A stretch of 64,000 bases of DNA, taken from the NCBI GenBank assembly GCA_038144195.1, contig JAYQNH010000002.1, forward strand, positions 558,001 through 622,000, given 5' to 3'. Within the stretch, counting starts at the first letter, position 1; every line of letters starts with the position of its first letter. The position numbers were made by a program, and so were the translations under genes. This document shows, piece after piece, positions 35,262 through 45,505 of the stretch. Below the pieces are notes generated by a model. That model searched no databases. It had not been told where the DNA came from and worked only from the letters and a program-made list of their open reading frames with translations. The DNA is from VMDJ01 sp038144195 (GTDB lineage: Bacteria; Pseudomonadota; Gammaproteobacteria; Chromatiales; Chromatiaceae).

Positions 35262-36641
35262 CTACGCCGTCGCGCCCACAATTGCATCCAATCTGGCGCT
35301 ATCCAGACGCTGTTTATCTACCTTCAGATAGGCCACTCCATCACTGTAGATGACCACAGCCTCTTCCACTCCAGCAACGCCCTCAAGCTGCGCTGCGAGC
35401 TCGTTAGCGGCTGCCTCAGAGTCCAGCTGAACAGTTCGCACCTGACTGGTGGTATGGCTCGGTTTGCGCATGCCCGAACCCATCACGAGCCAGATCAGGC
35501 AGATCACCGCTGCGAATTCAAATACCCCAGCATTACCCAACTGCTGATGCGCCCAGCCGCCGATCAGGCCACCGAAAAAGGCACCCGCGAATTGTGAGGT
35601 CGAATACACACCCATCGCCGTTCCCTTGGCATCGGCTGGAGAGGTTTTCGATACCAGCGACGGGAGCGTCGCTTCGAGCAAATTAAAGGCCGTGAAGAAA
35701 ACGATCAGCGTGATGAACCATGCATTCTCAGAGGGCGGTAGTTGTGCCATCACCAAATGCGTACCAATCAGAACGGTAATCGCACCTAAGAAGATCGGTT
35801 TTAGCTGACGCTTCTTCTCCGAAAGGATGATGAACGGAACCATAGATAAAATCGAAATGATCATCACGGGCAGGTAAACCCAGGTGTGCTCGGTCAGCGG
35901 CAAGCCTGCATCACGTAGCGCTAAGGGAATGACCAAAAATACGGCCGTAAGAACTAGGTGCAGCGAAAAGATACCCACATCTAAACGCACTAAATCGGGA
36001 TTACGTAAAACCTGACCCACCATTTGCGGCAACGGCACCGCATCGCGGCGGGTGCGACTGGTTTGAGGAGACGGCACAACAAACAGGATGATGAACATAC
36101 CCATCAGTGCCAATAAGGCTGTCAGCCAAAAGATACCGCTGACACCAATCGAGCTACTGATCATCGGTCCAAAAATCATGGCGAGCAAAAATGCTGAGCC
36201 GATACTCATGCCGATCAGCGCCATGGACTTGGTTCGCTGTTCTTCACGAGTAAGATCAGACGCCAAAGCCATCACAGCTGCAGCAATGGCACCACTACCC
36301 TGCACAGCACGGCCAACGATGATCCAGAAGATATCTGTCGACATCGCCGCGATCACGCTACCGAGCGCAAACAAAATCAGGCCACCGATGATCACTGGCT
36401 TGCGACCTATCCGATCTGACAAGAATCCAAACGGCAGCTGCAGCAAGGCCTGAGTTAATCCATAGATACCCACCGCAAGACCCGCTAGCCACGGAGTCGC
36501 CCCCTCAAGGGTTTCGGCAAAGATCGCAAAGACCGGCAAAATCAGGAACAAACCCAACATGCGTGACCCATAGATACCGGCCAAGCCAATGACAGCGCGC
36601 CGCTCGGCTGAGGTCATTTTGTTGTTCTTAAAACTGCTCAA
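35262..36641 (-). CDS. MFS transporter with C-terminal ferredoxin-like (YAM-type) domain
   Basis: A 12-helix major facilitator carrying FGFLSDRIGRKPVIIGG, the MFS signature between helices 2 and 3, followed by a soluble C-terminal domain (about the last 55 residues: VRTVQLDSEAAANELAAQLE then VEEAVVIYSDGVAYLKVD). This layout matches the YajR group. The substrate is not known. The start at TTG 36641 has GGAG six bases away; an ATG at 36617 and a longer TTG at 36668 are alternatives. It lies between ssb and the divergent uvrA, a conserved order in pseudomonads. Confidence 0.88.
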   Translation of the reverse strand: MSSFKNNKMTSAERRAVIGLAGIYGSRMLGLFLILPVFAIFAETLEGATPWLAGLAVGIYGLTQALLQLPFGFLSDRIGRKPVIIGGLILFALGSVIAAMSTDIFWIIVGRAVQGSGAIAAAVMALASDLTREEQRTKSMALIGMSIGSAFLLAMIFGPMISSSIGVSGIFWLTALLALMGMFIILFVVPSPQTSRTRRDAVPLPQMVGQVLRNPDLVRLDVGIFSLHLVLTAVFLVIPLALRDAGLPLTEHTWVYLPVMIISILSMVPFIILSEKKRQLKPIFLGAITVLIGTHLVMAQLPPSENAWFITLIVFFTAFNLLEATLPSLVSKTSPADAKGTAMGVYSTSQFAGAFFGGLIGGWAHQQLGNAGVFEFAAVICLIWLVMGSGMRKPSHTTSQVRTVQLDSEAAANELAAQLEGVAGVEEAVVIYSDGVAYLKVDKQRLDSARLDAIVGATA

Positions 36642-36813
36642 GAAAAACTCCGCGAATAAACCTTTCAATAGTACCCAGATCAGCCCACAAAAGCTCTGAT
36701 CAATTCACCCCAATGAACATGGCAGCCCAACCCCGGAAAAGGTGAATCGGACTCGTGTTAGCTGCCCCTCTCGCCTAAAATATTGGGTTCGATTTTTTGA
36801 CCGGCAGTAACTC

Positions 36814-39640
36814 ATGGACACGATACATATTCGCGGCGCTCGCACTCACAACCTGAAAGACATCAGCGTTGATTTGCCGCGCGACAAACTCATCGTGATC
36901 ACCGGCCTGTCCGGCTCAGGTAAGTCATCGCTTGCCTTCGATACGATTTATGCAGAGGGTCAGCGTCGCTACGTCGAGTCACTCTCTGCTTATGCGCGCC
37001 AGTTCCTTTCGATGATGGAAAAGCCCGATGTGGATCACATCGAAGGACTCTCTCCAGCGATTTCAATTGAGCAAAAAACCACTTCACATAACCCACGCTC
37101 AACCGTCGGTACCATTACCGAGATTTACGACTATCTGCGTTTGTTATTTGCTCGTGTTGGCACACCTCGCTGCCCTGAGCATGATGAACCACTCGAGGCA
37201 CAAACCATCAGCCAGATGGTTGATCAAGTGTTGAACCTTGAAGAGGGCAGTAAGTTGATGCTGCTCGCACCGGTAATCACCGATCGTAAAGGTGAATATA
37301 AAAAGTTACTTAGCGAGCTTTATGCGCAAGGTTATTTACGTGCTCGGATTGATGGCGATATCTATGAGCTCGATCAGCCACCCGAGCTTGAGCTACATGA
37401 GAAGCATACGATTGAAGTAGTGATTGACCGCTTTAAAGTACGTGAAGATTTACGTCTGCGTCTTACTGAGTCATTTGAGACTGCGCTGCGCTTAACCGAG
37501 GGAACTGCGCGTATCGCTTGGATGGATGAAGACAAGCCAGAGCTTTTGTTCTCAGCGAATTTTGCCTGTCCTCACTGCGGCTACTCGATCGAAGAGCTTG
37601 AGCCACGCATGTTCTCATTTAACAACCCAGCGGGCGCCTGCGAAACCTGCGATGGCTTAGGTGTTGAACAGTTCTTTGACGCAAGCAAAGTGATTACCTC
37701 ACCAGAGCTATCACTCGCCGGTGGTGCGGTGCGCGGTTGGGATCGTCGTAACGCCTACTACTTCGCGATCATCCGATCACTCGGTAAGCATTATGGCTTT
37801 GATCCTGAGACCCCTTGGGAAGAGCTTGATAAGAAAACCCAAAAGATCATTCTGAACGGTAGCGGTCTTGAAGCGATCGAATTCGTTCAGCTCGATCCAC
37901 GCGGCAAAACAGTGAAAAAGTTACAACCGTTTGAAGGCGTACTTAACAATATGAAGCGTCGCTACCGTGAGACCGAATCCAATGCGGTACGTGAAGAGCT
38001 CTCTCGTTACTTATCGCATCAAGCCTGTCCTGATTGCCAAGGTACGCGTCTTAATGAAGCGGCACGTCATGTCTTCGTTGATCAACAACGTCTACCCGAT
38101 GTAACTGGCATGGCCATTGATCAAAGCTTGAACTTCTTCGAAGCGCTTAATCTGCCGGGTAAGCGTGGTGAGATTGCGAGCAAGATCGTGAAAGAGATTC
38201 GCGAACGCTTGCAGTTCTTAGTCAACGTTGGTTTGAATTACCTCACCTTAGATCGCAGCGCAGAAACGCTCTCAGGTGGCGAAGCACTACGCATCCGCTT
38301 AGCAAGCCAAATTGGTGCAGGCCTTGTCGGCGTTATGTATGTTCTCGATGAACTTCTCTATCGGCCTACACCAACGCGATAACGAGCGCTTACTTAATAC
38401 CCTGACCTATCTACGCGACTTAGGTAACACGGTTATTGTTGTTGAACACGATGAGGATGCGATACGTAGCTCAGATCACGTGGTGGACATTGGCCCGGGT
38501 GCTGGCATCCATGGCGGCAAGATCATTGCACAAGGAACGCCTGATGATATTGCGAACAATCCTGATTCAATTACCGGCCATTACCTTAGCGGCAAAGAAA
38601 GTATCACCATACCGAGCGAGCTCACGCCTTACGATAAAAAACGCGTGCTCAAAATTACCGGCGCTCGCGGCAACAATCTAAAAGATGTCACTTTAGAAAT
38701 ACCTGCCGGCTTATTCACTTGCGTAACTGGTGTATCGGGCTCAGGCAAATCGACACTGATCAACGACACCCTTTATCCGATCGCCGCAAATAATCTGAAT
38801 CGCGCCAATCAAGATATCGCACCGCATGATGACATCACTGGTCTTGAGCACTTTGACAAGGTCGTCGATATCGATCAATCACCGATTGGTCGCACACCTC
38901 GCTCAAACCCAGCTACCTACACCGGCTTGTTCACACCGATTCGGGAGTTATTCGCTGGCGTGCCTGAATCACGCTCTCGAGGTTATAACCCCGGTCGCTT
39001 TAGCTTTAACGTTAAAGGTGGTCGCTGCGAAGCTTGCGCAGGTGACGGTGTGATCAAGGTTGAAATGCACTTCCTACCGGATGTGTATGTGCAATGTGAT
39101 GTGTGCAAAGGAAAACGCTATAACCGCGAAACGCTCGAGATACAGTACAAAGGTAAATCGATTAACGACGTGTTAGAACTTACGGTTGAAGATGCACTGA
39201 GCTTCTTTGAAGCCGTACCTGCTTTGAAACGCAAACTGCAGACACTCATGGATGTGGGTTTGAGTTACATCACCTTAGGTCAGAACGCGACCACCTTGTC
39301 AGGCGGTGAAGCACAACGCGTCAAACTATCGCGTGAACTCTCTAAACGAGACACGGGTAACACGCTGTATATTCTGGACGAGCCAACAACCGGTCTGCAC
39401 TTCCATGACGTAAAGCAATTGCTCAGCGTACTCCATTCATTACGCGATCGCGGCAACTCTGTTGTGGTGATCGAACACAACCTGGATGTCATCAAAACCG
39501 CAGATTGGATTATCGATTTGGGCCCTGAAGGCGGCAGCCGTGGTGGTCAGATCATTGCCAAGGGAACACCTAGCGATATCGCCAAGGAAAAAGTGTCACA
39601 CACTGGTCGTTTCTTAAAACCGTTACTCGGCAAGCGTTAA
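36814..39640 (+). CDS. uvrA: UvrABC excision nuclease subunit A, frameshifted
   Basis: Damage-recognition ATPase of nucleotide excision repair. The first Walker A GLSGSGKSSLAFDTIYAEGQ is at about 31-50, and the zinc motif CPHCGYSIEELEPRM follows. The second ATPase half has GVSGSGKSTLIND, the zinc cysteines CEAC and CDVC, LSGGEAQRVKLSRELS and ILDEPTTGLHF. The frame breaks at YVLDE near 38352; the expected EPSIGLHQRDNERLL is recovered with one extra base removed. About 941 residues, as in E. coli. I see no CTGT-N8-ACAG LexA box in its upstream region. Confidence 0.95.
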
Positions 39641-40351
39641 GACATCACCGATCGATACAGCCATGGCTTGAGCTGCGTTGCCTTGATTGATCGCAATCTC
39701 AATCAGGCCGAGTGAGTTGCGGTAGCTCAAGAAGTCACCTGCAGGCACATCATTAAAGGTGCGCACCTGCGGAATCGCTTTACCCTCGTGAACAAATTGA
39801 CCGCCCTGCTTAAATCGCTGGGTCGTCATATCAGTCATCACGTTACCAAAGTCATCAATATAGATAACGAGCACGCTCGGCACAGCATCACAACGCACCA
39901 CATCCGCGGGGAATAATCGCTGCCAACCCGGACGAGGGTTTTTAGCCCAGTGCATGGCCATTGGCATAAACCAATCACGACCGTGGAAACTGGCTGGCAC
40001 ATCATCATCTACCGGCGGCAAGCGATACACCTTATCCGCACGATCAATAAAGCTACACAACAGGCCGTTATCAGGACCAATAAAGAAGTTACCGTCACAC
40101 GAGACCGCGACACCTTCTCGCTTTGAACCGACCGTAGGATCAATCACCGATACGATAATGCTGCCTTCTGGCAGACTCGGCACAAGCGCTTGTAACAAGA
40201 CACCTGCCTCATAAGGCTTAAAGCGAGGTGCATCATGCTGCAGGTCATAGATTGGACCTGCGTGCTCAGTCGCGACAGCGTGCAGCAAACCCACATACGG
40301 TCCGTTATGGCCGTAGTCGGTATACAAAAAGATCGGGGCATCTCTGTTCAT
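39623..40351 (-). CDS. SAM hydroxide adenosyltransferase (DUF62) family protein
   Basis: A 242-residue protein of the SAM hydroxide adenosyltransferase family, which splits S-adenosylmethionine to adenosine and methionine; fluorinases and chlorinases are distant relatives. Family motifs are FLYTDYGHNGPYVGLL, YDLQHDAPRFKPYEAGVLL, the nucleotide pocket VSVIDPTVGSKREGVAV and FIGPDNGLL, and the C-terminal IDDFGNVMTDM and YRNSLGLIEIAIN. It is convergent with uvrA, overlapping by about 18 bases, and lies just beyond the terminator of the ribosomal supercluster. Confidence 0.88.
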   Translation of the reverse strand: MNRDAPIFLYTDYGHNGPYVGLLHAVATEHAGPIYDLQHDAPRFKPYEAGVLLQALVPSLPEGSIIVSVIDPTVGSKREGVAVSCDGNFFIGPDNGLLCSFIDRADKVYRLPPVDDDVPASFHGRDWFMPMAMHWAKNPRPGWQRLFPADVVRCDAVPSVLVIYIDDFGNVMTDMTTQRFKQGGQFVHEGKAIPQVRTFNDVPAGDFLSYRNSLGLIEIAINQGNAAQAMAVSIGDVLTLAE

Positions 40352-40370
40352 GCGCCAAGTCCAATGGCAA

Positions 40371-40398
40371 AAAAAAGCCGGGCATAGCCCGGCTTTTT
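40371..40398 (-). terminator. Terminator of the ribosomal protein supercluster
   Basis: GCCGGGC (40377-40383) pairs with GCCCGGC (40387-40393) around ATA, with flanking A-runs and T-runs extending the stem. A T-run follows on either strand. It lies 21 bases after the rplQ stop and ends the rpoBC-str-S10-spc-alpha transcription unit. Confidence 0.9.
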
Positions 40399-40418
40399 AA
40401 CTTTTTTCAAAGCGAATC

Positions 40419-40814
40419 TTATTCTGCTTCTACAGCCTCTTCGACTTCCTCGACTTCTGGACGGTCAACCATCTCAACGTAAGCCATAGGTGCTTTGTCG
40501 CCTGGGCGGTAGCCACACTTCAAAATGCGCAGGTAACCACCTGAACGCTCTTTGTAGCGAGGGCCAATCTCAGAGAACAACTTTGCTACCACTGCATCAT
40601 CACGCAAACGTGAGAATGCTAAGCGACGGTTAGCAACGCTATCTTCTTTAGCCAAAGTGACGAGTGGCTCAACCACACGACGTAATTCTTTAGCCTTAGG
40701 TAAAGTGGTCTTGATCAATTCATGATCGAACATCGATACAGCCATGTTACGGAACATAGCCTTACGGTGTGAGCTGTTACGGTTTAACTGCCGTCCTGAT
40801 TTGCGGTGACGCAT
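40419..40814 (-). CDS. rplQ: 50S ribosomal protein L17
   Basis: A 131-residue protein with the L17 signature MRHRKSGRQLNRNSSHRKAM and the body LRDDAVVAKLFSEIGPRY, plus an acidic tail (EVEEVEEAVEAE). It is the last gene of the alpha operon, 11 bases after rpoA with an AGGAAGT site upstream, and is followed by a strong terminator. Confidence 0.97.
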   Translation of the reverse strand: MRHRKSGRQLNRNSSHRKAMFRNMAVSMFDHELIKTTLPKAKELRRVVEPLVTLAKEDSVANRRLAFSRLRDDAVVAKLFSEIGPRYKERSGGYLRILKCGYRPGDKAPMAYVEMVDRPEVEEVEEAVEAE

Positions 40815-40825
40815 GGGTCGACTTC

Positions 40826-41860
40826 CTACAATATAGTTACATCAACACGGAACGCTTCAATCAGCGTGCCATCAATTCTTAAGTTTTCTGGTGGCCAGTT
40901 CTCAAGACGAGCACCCAACGACAAGCCACGAGTAGCCAATACGTCTTTGATCTCGGTGAGAGACTTTTTACCCAAGTTCGGAGTCTTCAACAGCTCAACC
41001 TCGGTGCGCTGAATCAGATCGCCGATCAAGAAGATGTTCTCAGCCTTCAAGCAGTTCGCGGAACGAACGGTCAGCTCAAGATCATCAACTGGGCGTACCA
41101 GAATTGGATCAATCTCAGGTGCCGAAGGCTCATTGCTCTTAGGCTCTGGGGTTTGATCCAGATCGACAAACGCTACCAACTGATGCTGCAGAATGGTTGC
41201 TGCACGGCGGATTGAATCCTCCGCATCCAGGGTACCGTTAGTTTCAATATCGATAACCAAACGATCCAAGTCAGTACGCTGCTCAACACGCGCGTTTTCA
41301 ACTGAGTACGCAACACGACGTACTGGGCTGAAGCTCGCATCTAACTGCAAACGGCCGATTGGACGGTCATCACCTGCTGCGCTTTCACGGTTGCTCGCTG
41401 GCTCGTAGCCGCGACCACGCTCAACGCGCAGGGTCATGTTCAAGTGACCTTTATCGGTCAAGTGCGCAATCACCAACTCAGGATTTGCGATCTCAACGCC
41501 GTGAGTCAACTGAATGTCAGCTGCAGTCACAGTCGCAGGACCTTTAACATCACAGGTCAATGTTGCTTCGTCACGATCTTCCATTTGGATCGCAACTTCT
41601 TTCAAGTTCAACAGGATCTCAAGAACGTCTTCTTGTACGCCCTCGATTGCACTGTACTCATGCACAACGCCTTCGATCTCTGCTTCAGTAATTGCACAGC
41701 CTGGCATCGAAGACAACAGGATGCGACGCAATGCGTTACCTAAAGTGTGGCCAAAACCACGCTCTAGAGGCTCAAGTGCAACTTTAGCTTGGGTACGCTC
41801 TTTAACAGTCTCAACATTAACGATGTTAGGACTTAAGAACTCAGTGACGGAACCCGCCAT
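40826..41860 (-). CDS. rpoA: RNA polymerase alpha subunit
   Basis: Assembly platform of RNA polymerase. The N-terminal domain has EPLERGFGHTLGNALRRILL, and the C-terminal domain carries the UP-element and activator surface SANCLKAENIFLIGDLIQRT and TPNLGKKSLTEIKDVL. The ATG at 41860 has GAGGGG upstream. The C-terminus ends in an extra stretch after ENWPPENL (IDGTLIEAFRVDVTIL). An indel there would instead give LKN and a stop, closer to the usual end, but this cannot be settled from the sequence. Otherwise normal. Confidence 0.96.
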   Translation of the reverse strand: MAGSVTEFLSPNIVNVETVKERTQAKVALEPLERGFGHTLGNALRRILLSSMPGCAITEAEIEGVVHEYSAIEGVQEDVLEILLNLKEVAIQMEDRDEATLTCDVKGPATVTAADIQLTHGVEIANPELVIAHLTDKGHLNMTLRVERGRGYEPASNRESAAGDDRPIGRLQLDASFSPVRRVAYSVENARVEQRTDLDRLVIDIETNGTLDAEDSIRRAATILQHQLVAFVDLDQTPEPKSNEPSAPEIDPILVRPVDDLELTVRSANCLKAENIFLIGDLIQRTEVELLKTPNLGKKSLTEIKDVLATRGLSLGARLENWPPENLRIDGTLIEAFRVDVTIL

Positions 41861-41899
41861 ACTCACCCCTCTTTAGTGTTCGTTTAAACGTTAAACAGA

Positions 41900-42520
41900 T
41901 TACTTCGAATACAATTCGACGATCAGCTGCTCATTAATTTCTGCTGGCAACTCGGTGCGATCTGGGTTGCGCTTGAACGTACCTTTCATCGCGTTAGAGT
42001 CGATCTCGATCCACTCTGGTGCACCGTACTGCTCTGCCAAAGCCAATGAGCACTTAATGCGCTCTTGACCTTTAGACTTCTCACGAATGGTGATCACGTC
42101 TTCTGGCTTAACGTTGTATGAAGGGATGTTGACACCCTTACCGTTAACTTCTACTGCCTTGTGGCTAACTAACTGACGTGCTTCTGCACGAGTTGCGCCA
42201 AAGCCCATACGGTAAACAACGTTGTCTAAACGTGCTTCCAACAAACGCAGTAGGTTTTCACCTGTTGGGCCTTTTACACGATCAGCTTCTGCATAGTAGT
42301 TGCGGAACTGACGCTCAAGGATGCCGTACAAACGGCGAACTTTTTGCTTTTCACGAAGCTGCAGACCGTAATCTGACAAACGACCACGGCGATCACCACC
42401 CTGACCAGGCTTCTTCTCCATGTTGCATTTTGTGTCTACAGAACGCATGCGGCTCTTCAGGAACAAATCGGTTCCTTCGCGACGCATCAATTTACATTTT
42501 GGACCTAAGTAACGTGCCAT
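41900..42520 (-). CDS. rpsD: 30S ribosomal protein S4
   Basis: A 206-residue 16S rRNA-binding protein with MARYLGPKCKLMRREGTDLF at the start, followed by EKKPGQGGDRRGRLSDYGLQ and the S4 domain LRLLEARLDNVVYRMGFG. In E. coli S4 represses its own alpha operon by binding the rpsM leader. It follows rpsK by about 13 bases and precedes rpoA. Intact. Confidence 0.97.
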   Translation of the reverse strand: MARYLGPKCKLMRREGTDLFLKSRMRSVDTKCNMEKKPGQGGDRRGRLSDYGLQLREKQKVRRLYGILERQFRNYYAEADRVKGPTGENLLRLLEARLDNVVYRMGFGATRAEARQLVSHKAVEVNGKGVNIPSYNVKPEDVITIREKSKGQERIKCSLALAEQYGAPEWIEIDSNAMKGTFKRNPDRTELPAEINEQLIVELYSK

Positions 42521-42533
42521 TTTCTAACTCCAG

Positions 42534-42914
42534 TTATACGCGACGCTTTTTAGGCGGGCGACAGCCGTTATGAGGAATAGGGGTAACGTCGTTGATGCTT
42601 GTGATTTTGAAACCACAGTTATTCAAACCACGTACAGCAGATTCACGACCAGGACCTGGGCCCTTTACGTTAACGTCTAAGTTCTTCAGACCGTATTCTT
42701 TAGCCATCTCGCCTGCGCGGTCAGCTGCGACCTGTGCTGCGAAAGGCGTGCTCTTACGAGAACCACGGAAACCTGAACCACCCGCAGTTGCCCATGCTAG
42801 TGCATTGCCCTGACGGTCGGTGATAGTAACGATAGTATTGTTAAAAGATGCGTGGATGTGTGCCACACCATCGGTAACAACCTTTTTAACTTTTTTACGG
42901 GTCGACTTAGCCAT
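42534..42914 (-). CDS. rpsK: 30S ribosomal protein S11
   Basis: A 126-residue platform protein with GVAHIHASFNNTIVTITDRQ, the central AWATAGGSGFRGSRKSTPFA and the C-terminal ITSINDVTPIPHNGCRPPKK. It follows rpsM by about 25 bases. Intact. Confidence 0.97.
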   Translation of the reverse strand: MAKSTRKKVKKVVTDGVAHIHASFNNTIVTITDRQGNALAWATAGGSGFRGSRKSTPFAAQVAADRAGEMAKEYGLKNLDVNVKGPGPGRESAVRGLNNCGFKITSINDVTPIPHNGCRPPKKRRV

Positions 42915-42939
42915 CTGCTGTTCCTATAAATAAGCCGAA

Positions 42940-43296
42940 TTAACGCTTGATTGGTTTACGAGGACCTTTGCGAGTACGCGCATTGGTCTTAGTACGTTGG
43001 CCGCGTAGCGGTAAGCCACGACGGTGACGGATACCGCGGTTACAACCGAGGTCCATCAAACGCTTGATGTTCATTGAAACTTCACGACGCAAGTCACCCT
43101 CTACAGAGAACTTGGCAATCTCAGTACGCAGGGTCTCGAGCTCTTCTTCGCTCAAATCCATAACCTTACGGTCACCCGCAATCCCTGCAGCAGAAAGAAT
43201 TTCTTTTGCACGAGTTGCGCCGATACCGAAGATCGACTGCAATCCGATCACAATGTGCTTGCGATCAGGAATGTTGACACCAGCAATACGAGCCAT
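42940..43296 (-). CDS. rpsM: 30S ribosomal protein S13
   Basis: A 118-residue head protein that contacts the P-site tRNA. It starts MARIAGVNIPDRKHIVIGLQ and ends in the basic tail RTKTNARTRKGPRKPIKR. It is the first gene of the alpha operon; a sigma70 promoter lies 49-77 bases upstream. Intact. Confidence 0.97.
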   Translation of the reverse strand: MARIAGVNIPDRKHIVIGLQSIFGIGATRAKEILSAAGIAGDRKVMDLSEEELETLRTEIAKFSVEGDLRREVSMNIKRLMDLGCNRGIRHRRGLPLRGQRTKTNARTRKGPRKPIKR

Positions 43297-43344
43297 GAAT
43301 GAATCTCCTAAATTCGTTCGGCGGCGGCCACGCGAAAGCGCGCG

Positions 43345-43373
43345 ACTTTAACAAAACCTAATTGAGTTTTCAA
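43345..43373 (-). promoter_or_regulatory. Promoter of the alpha operon
   Basis: On the minus strand TTGAAA (43368-43373), a 17-base spacer and TAAAGT (43345-43350), followed by a very GC-rich discriminator (CGCGCGC). Such discriminators are typical of stringently controlled ribosomal promoters. The transcript would start ahead of rpsM with a leader of about 40 bases containing a short CGCG-CTTT-CGCG hairpin. Confidence 0.6.
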
Positions 43374-43387
43374 CGCCGAAACTGCGC

Positions 43388-43501
43388 TTAACCCTGACGC
43401 TGCTTATGGCGTGGGTCTGAGCAAATTACGCGCACAACACCGTTGCGCTTGATAACTTTGCAGTTTCGACACATTTTTTTAACTGAAGCTCTAACTTTCA
43501 T
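43388..43501 (-). CDS. rpmJ: 50S ribosomal protein L36
   Basis: A 37-residue zinc-ribbon protein, MKVRASVKKMCRNCKVIKRN then VVRVICSDPRHKQRQG. It has the zinc-binding C-x2-C-x12-C-x4-H pattern, so it is the zinc-containing form of L36. It lies between secY and rpsM, its usual place. Confidence 0.95.
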   Translation of the reverse strand: MKVRASVKKMCRNCKVIKRNGVVRVICSDPRHKQRQG

Positions 43502-43526
43502 CTTAGTTCTCCACTAAGTGGTTGGA

Positions 43527-44863
43527 TCAACGTAGTGATCCCATGCCACCTGTATTTTTCAAATTCGCTTTCTTCATTAAGCCTTCGTACTGGTTCGACA
43601 TAATGTGAGCCTGTATTTGAGCCATGAAGTCCATCACTACGACCACAACGATCAACAGCGAAGTACCACCAAAGTAGAACGGTACGTTCCAACCTACGAT
43701 CAAGAACTCTGGAATTAAACAAACCAAAGTAATGTAGATCGCACCTACCAGGGTCAGTCGAGACATCACCTGATCGATGTAGCGAGCAGTTTGGTCACCA
43801 GGACGAATGCCTGGGATGAACGCACCTGAACGCTTCAAATTGTCTGCAGTTTCCTGCGAGTTAAATACCAACGCGGTATAAAAGAAGCAGAAAAACATAA
43901 TCGCGGCAGCATACAGAGCCATATAAATTGGTTCGCCTGGAGACACCATCGCAATAATGTCCTGCAACCAACGCATATCGTCTGTGTTACCCGCCCACTG
44001 CGCTAGCGTGGTTGGGAACAAAATTATGCTCGACGCAAAAATTGGTGGGATTACACCCGCCATGTTCAGCTTTAGTGGCAAGTGACTGCTTTGAGCAGCG
44101 AACATCTTGCGACCTTGCTGACGCTTTGCGTAATTCACCGTGATGCGGCGTTGTCCGCGCTCCACGAAAACCACAAAGCCTGTTACAGCAATTGCCATAA
44201 CAAAAAGGAACAATGCAAACAGCGCATTCATCTCGCCGTTGCTTACCAGTTCAACAATCGCACCAAAGGCAGATGGCAAACCAGCAATGATGCCCGCAAA
44301 GATGATTAGAGAGATACCGTTACCTAAGCCACGCTCAGTAATTTGCTCACCTAACCACATCAAGAACATCGTTCCAGTGACTAGCGACACAGTTGCAGTG
44401 AAGACAAAACCAGGGCCTTCAGTCACAACCAAACCTTCGCCAAACTGACCTTGCAAAGCCATCGAAATACCGATCGCTTGGAAAGTCGCTAGGCCCAAGG
44501 TGCCGTAGCGGGTGTATTGGGTAATCTTACGACGACCTGCCTCACCCTCTTTTTTCAGTTGTTCTAACTGAGGAATCACTGCGGTCATCAGCTGCACGAT
44601 AATTGATGCAGAGATGTACGGCATGATGCCCAGTGCGAACAAACTCGCTCGGCTCAATGCGCCACCTGAGAACATGTTAAACATGTCAAGGATGGTGCCT
44701 TGCTGCTGCTCAAACAAAGCAGCTAACGCAGCTGGATCGATGCCCGGAACCGGTATAAATGTACCGATTCGGTAAACGATCAGTGCCCCAAGTACGAACA
44801 GCAAACGCTGACGTAATTCGGACAAGTTCCCCATTGATGCTCCAGGGCCTGGCCGCGTGCCAT
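43527..44863 (-). CDS. secY: Preprotein translocase subunit SecY, frameshifted start
   Basis: A ten-helix channel of the Sec translocon. The uninterrupted reading begins at MGNLSELRQRLLFVLGALIV (44834), but an ATG at 44863, preceded by AAGGAA, gives MARG and, after one missing base near 44852, PGPGASMGNLSELRQ, the usual SecY amino end. The repaired length is 445 residues. Motifs include FALGIMPYISASIIVQL, GEAGRRKITQYTRYGT and FQAIGISMALQG. It lies 9 bases after rplO in the spc operon. Confidence 0.94.
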
Positions 44864-44872
44864 ATAAATTCC

Positions 44873-45307
44873 TTAGTCTTCTACCTTGCCGCCAGCTGCT
44901 TCGATAGCTGCTTTAGCGCCTTTGGTAACACGGATACCTTTAACAGTAACCGCACGAGTCACTTCACCCGACAACATAATCTTTGCGCGAGTCATTGAAC
45001 GAGGTAGTACGTTTGCGTTCCACAACGCTTCCATATCTACAACGTCACCTTCAACTTTTGCCAGCTCGCTTAAACGAACTTCTGCAGTCGAACGACCAAT
45101 AACTGACTTAAAGCCAACCTTTGGAAGACGACGCTGCAAAGGCATTTGACCGCCTTCAAAGCCAATTGAAGTCCAGCTGTTAGAGCGAGACTTTTGACCT
45201 TTGTGACCACGGCCACAAGTCTTACCCAAGCCGCTACCGATACCACGACCGACGCGCTTGCGAGATGGCTTAGAACCTTCTGCTGGTTTAATAGAGTTCA
45301 GACGCAT
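44873..45307 (-). CDS. rplO: 50S ribosomal protein L15
   Basis: A 144-residue protein, MRLNSIKPAEGSKPSRKRVG then GRGIGSGLGKTCGRGHKGQK, the glycine-rich N-terminal extension typical of L15. The start ATG at 45307 has GAGGAAG upstream; a TTG five codons earlier overlaps rpmD and is less likely. It precedes secY. Intact. Confidence 0.96.
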   Translation of the reverse strand: MRLNSIKPAEGSKPSRKRVGRGIGSGLGKTCGRGHKGQKSRSNSWTSIGFEGGQMPLQRRLPKVGFKSVIGRSTAEVRLSELAKVEGDVVDMEALWNANVLPRSMTRAKIMLSGEVTRAVTVKGIRVTKGAKAAIEAAGGKVED

Positions 45308-45308
45308 C

Positions 45309-45500
45309 TTAAGCTTCCTCAACTACTTGAACCATGTAGTAGACCTTGTTCACCATGCCGCGAGTGGCTGGTGTGTCTTCTACTTCAACTACCTGGTGCA
45401 TGCGACGCAGCCCCAAACCGTGAACACAGTCGATATGACCTTTCACGCGACCGAATTTGCTGCGCACCAACTTAACTTTCATCATCTTCTTATCAGACAT
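45309..45500 (-). CDS. rpmD: 50S ribosomal protein L30
   Basis: A 63-residue protein with KVKLVRSKFGRVKGHIDCVH and LGLRRMHQVVEVEDTPATRG, the L30 signature. It lies five bases after rpsE. Alternative downstream methionines exist (residues 6 and 7). Confidence 0.95.
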   Translation of the reverse strand: MSDKKMMKVKLVRSKFGRVKGHIDCVHGLGLRRMHQVVEVEDTPATRGMVNKVYYMVQVVEEA

Positions 45501-45505
45501 GATGA

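Noticed and set aside
36669..36813. Possible SOS (LexA) box between uvrA and the MFS gene
   Set aside because: No CTGT-N8-ACAG pair is present, and the nearest CTG and CAG triplets are not correctly spaced.
40826..40880. Frameshift at the 3' end of rpoA
   Set aside because: The extra C-terminal stretch is odd and another frame would give a shorter end, but neither reading is decisive, so the gene was left uncorrected.
45309..45322. Longer rplO beginning at a TTG inside rpmD
   Set aside because: The ATG at 45307 has the good Shine-Dalgarno and matches the family's MRLN start.
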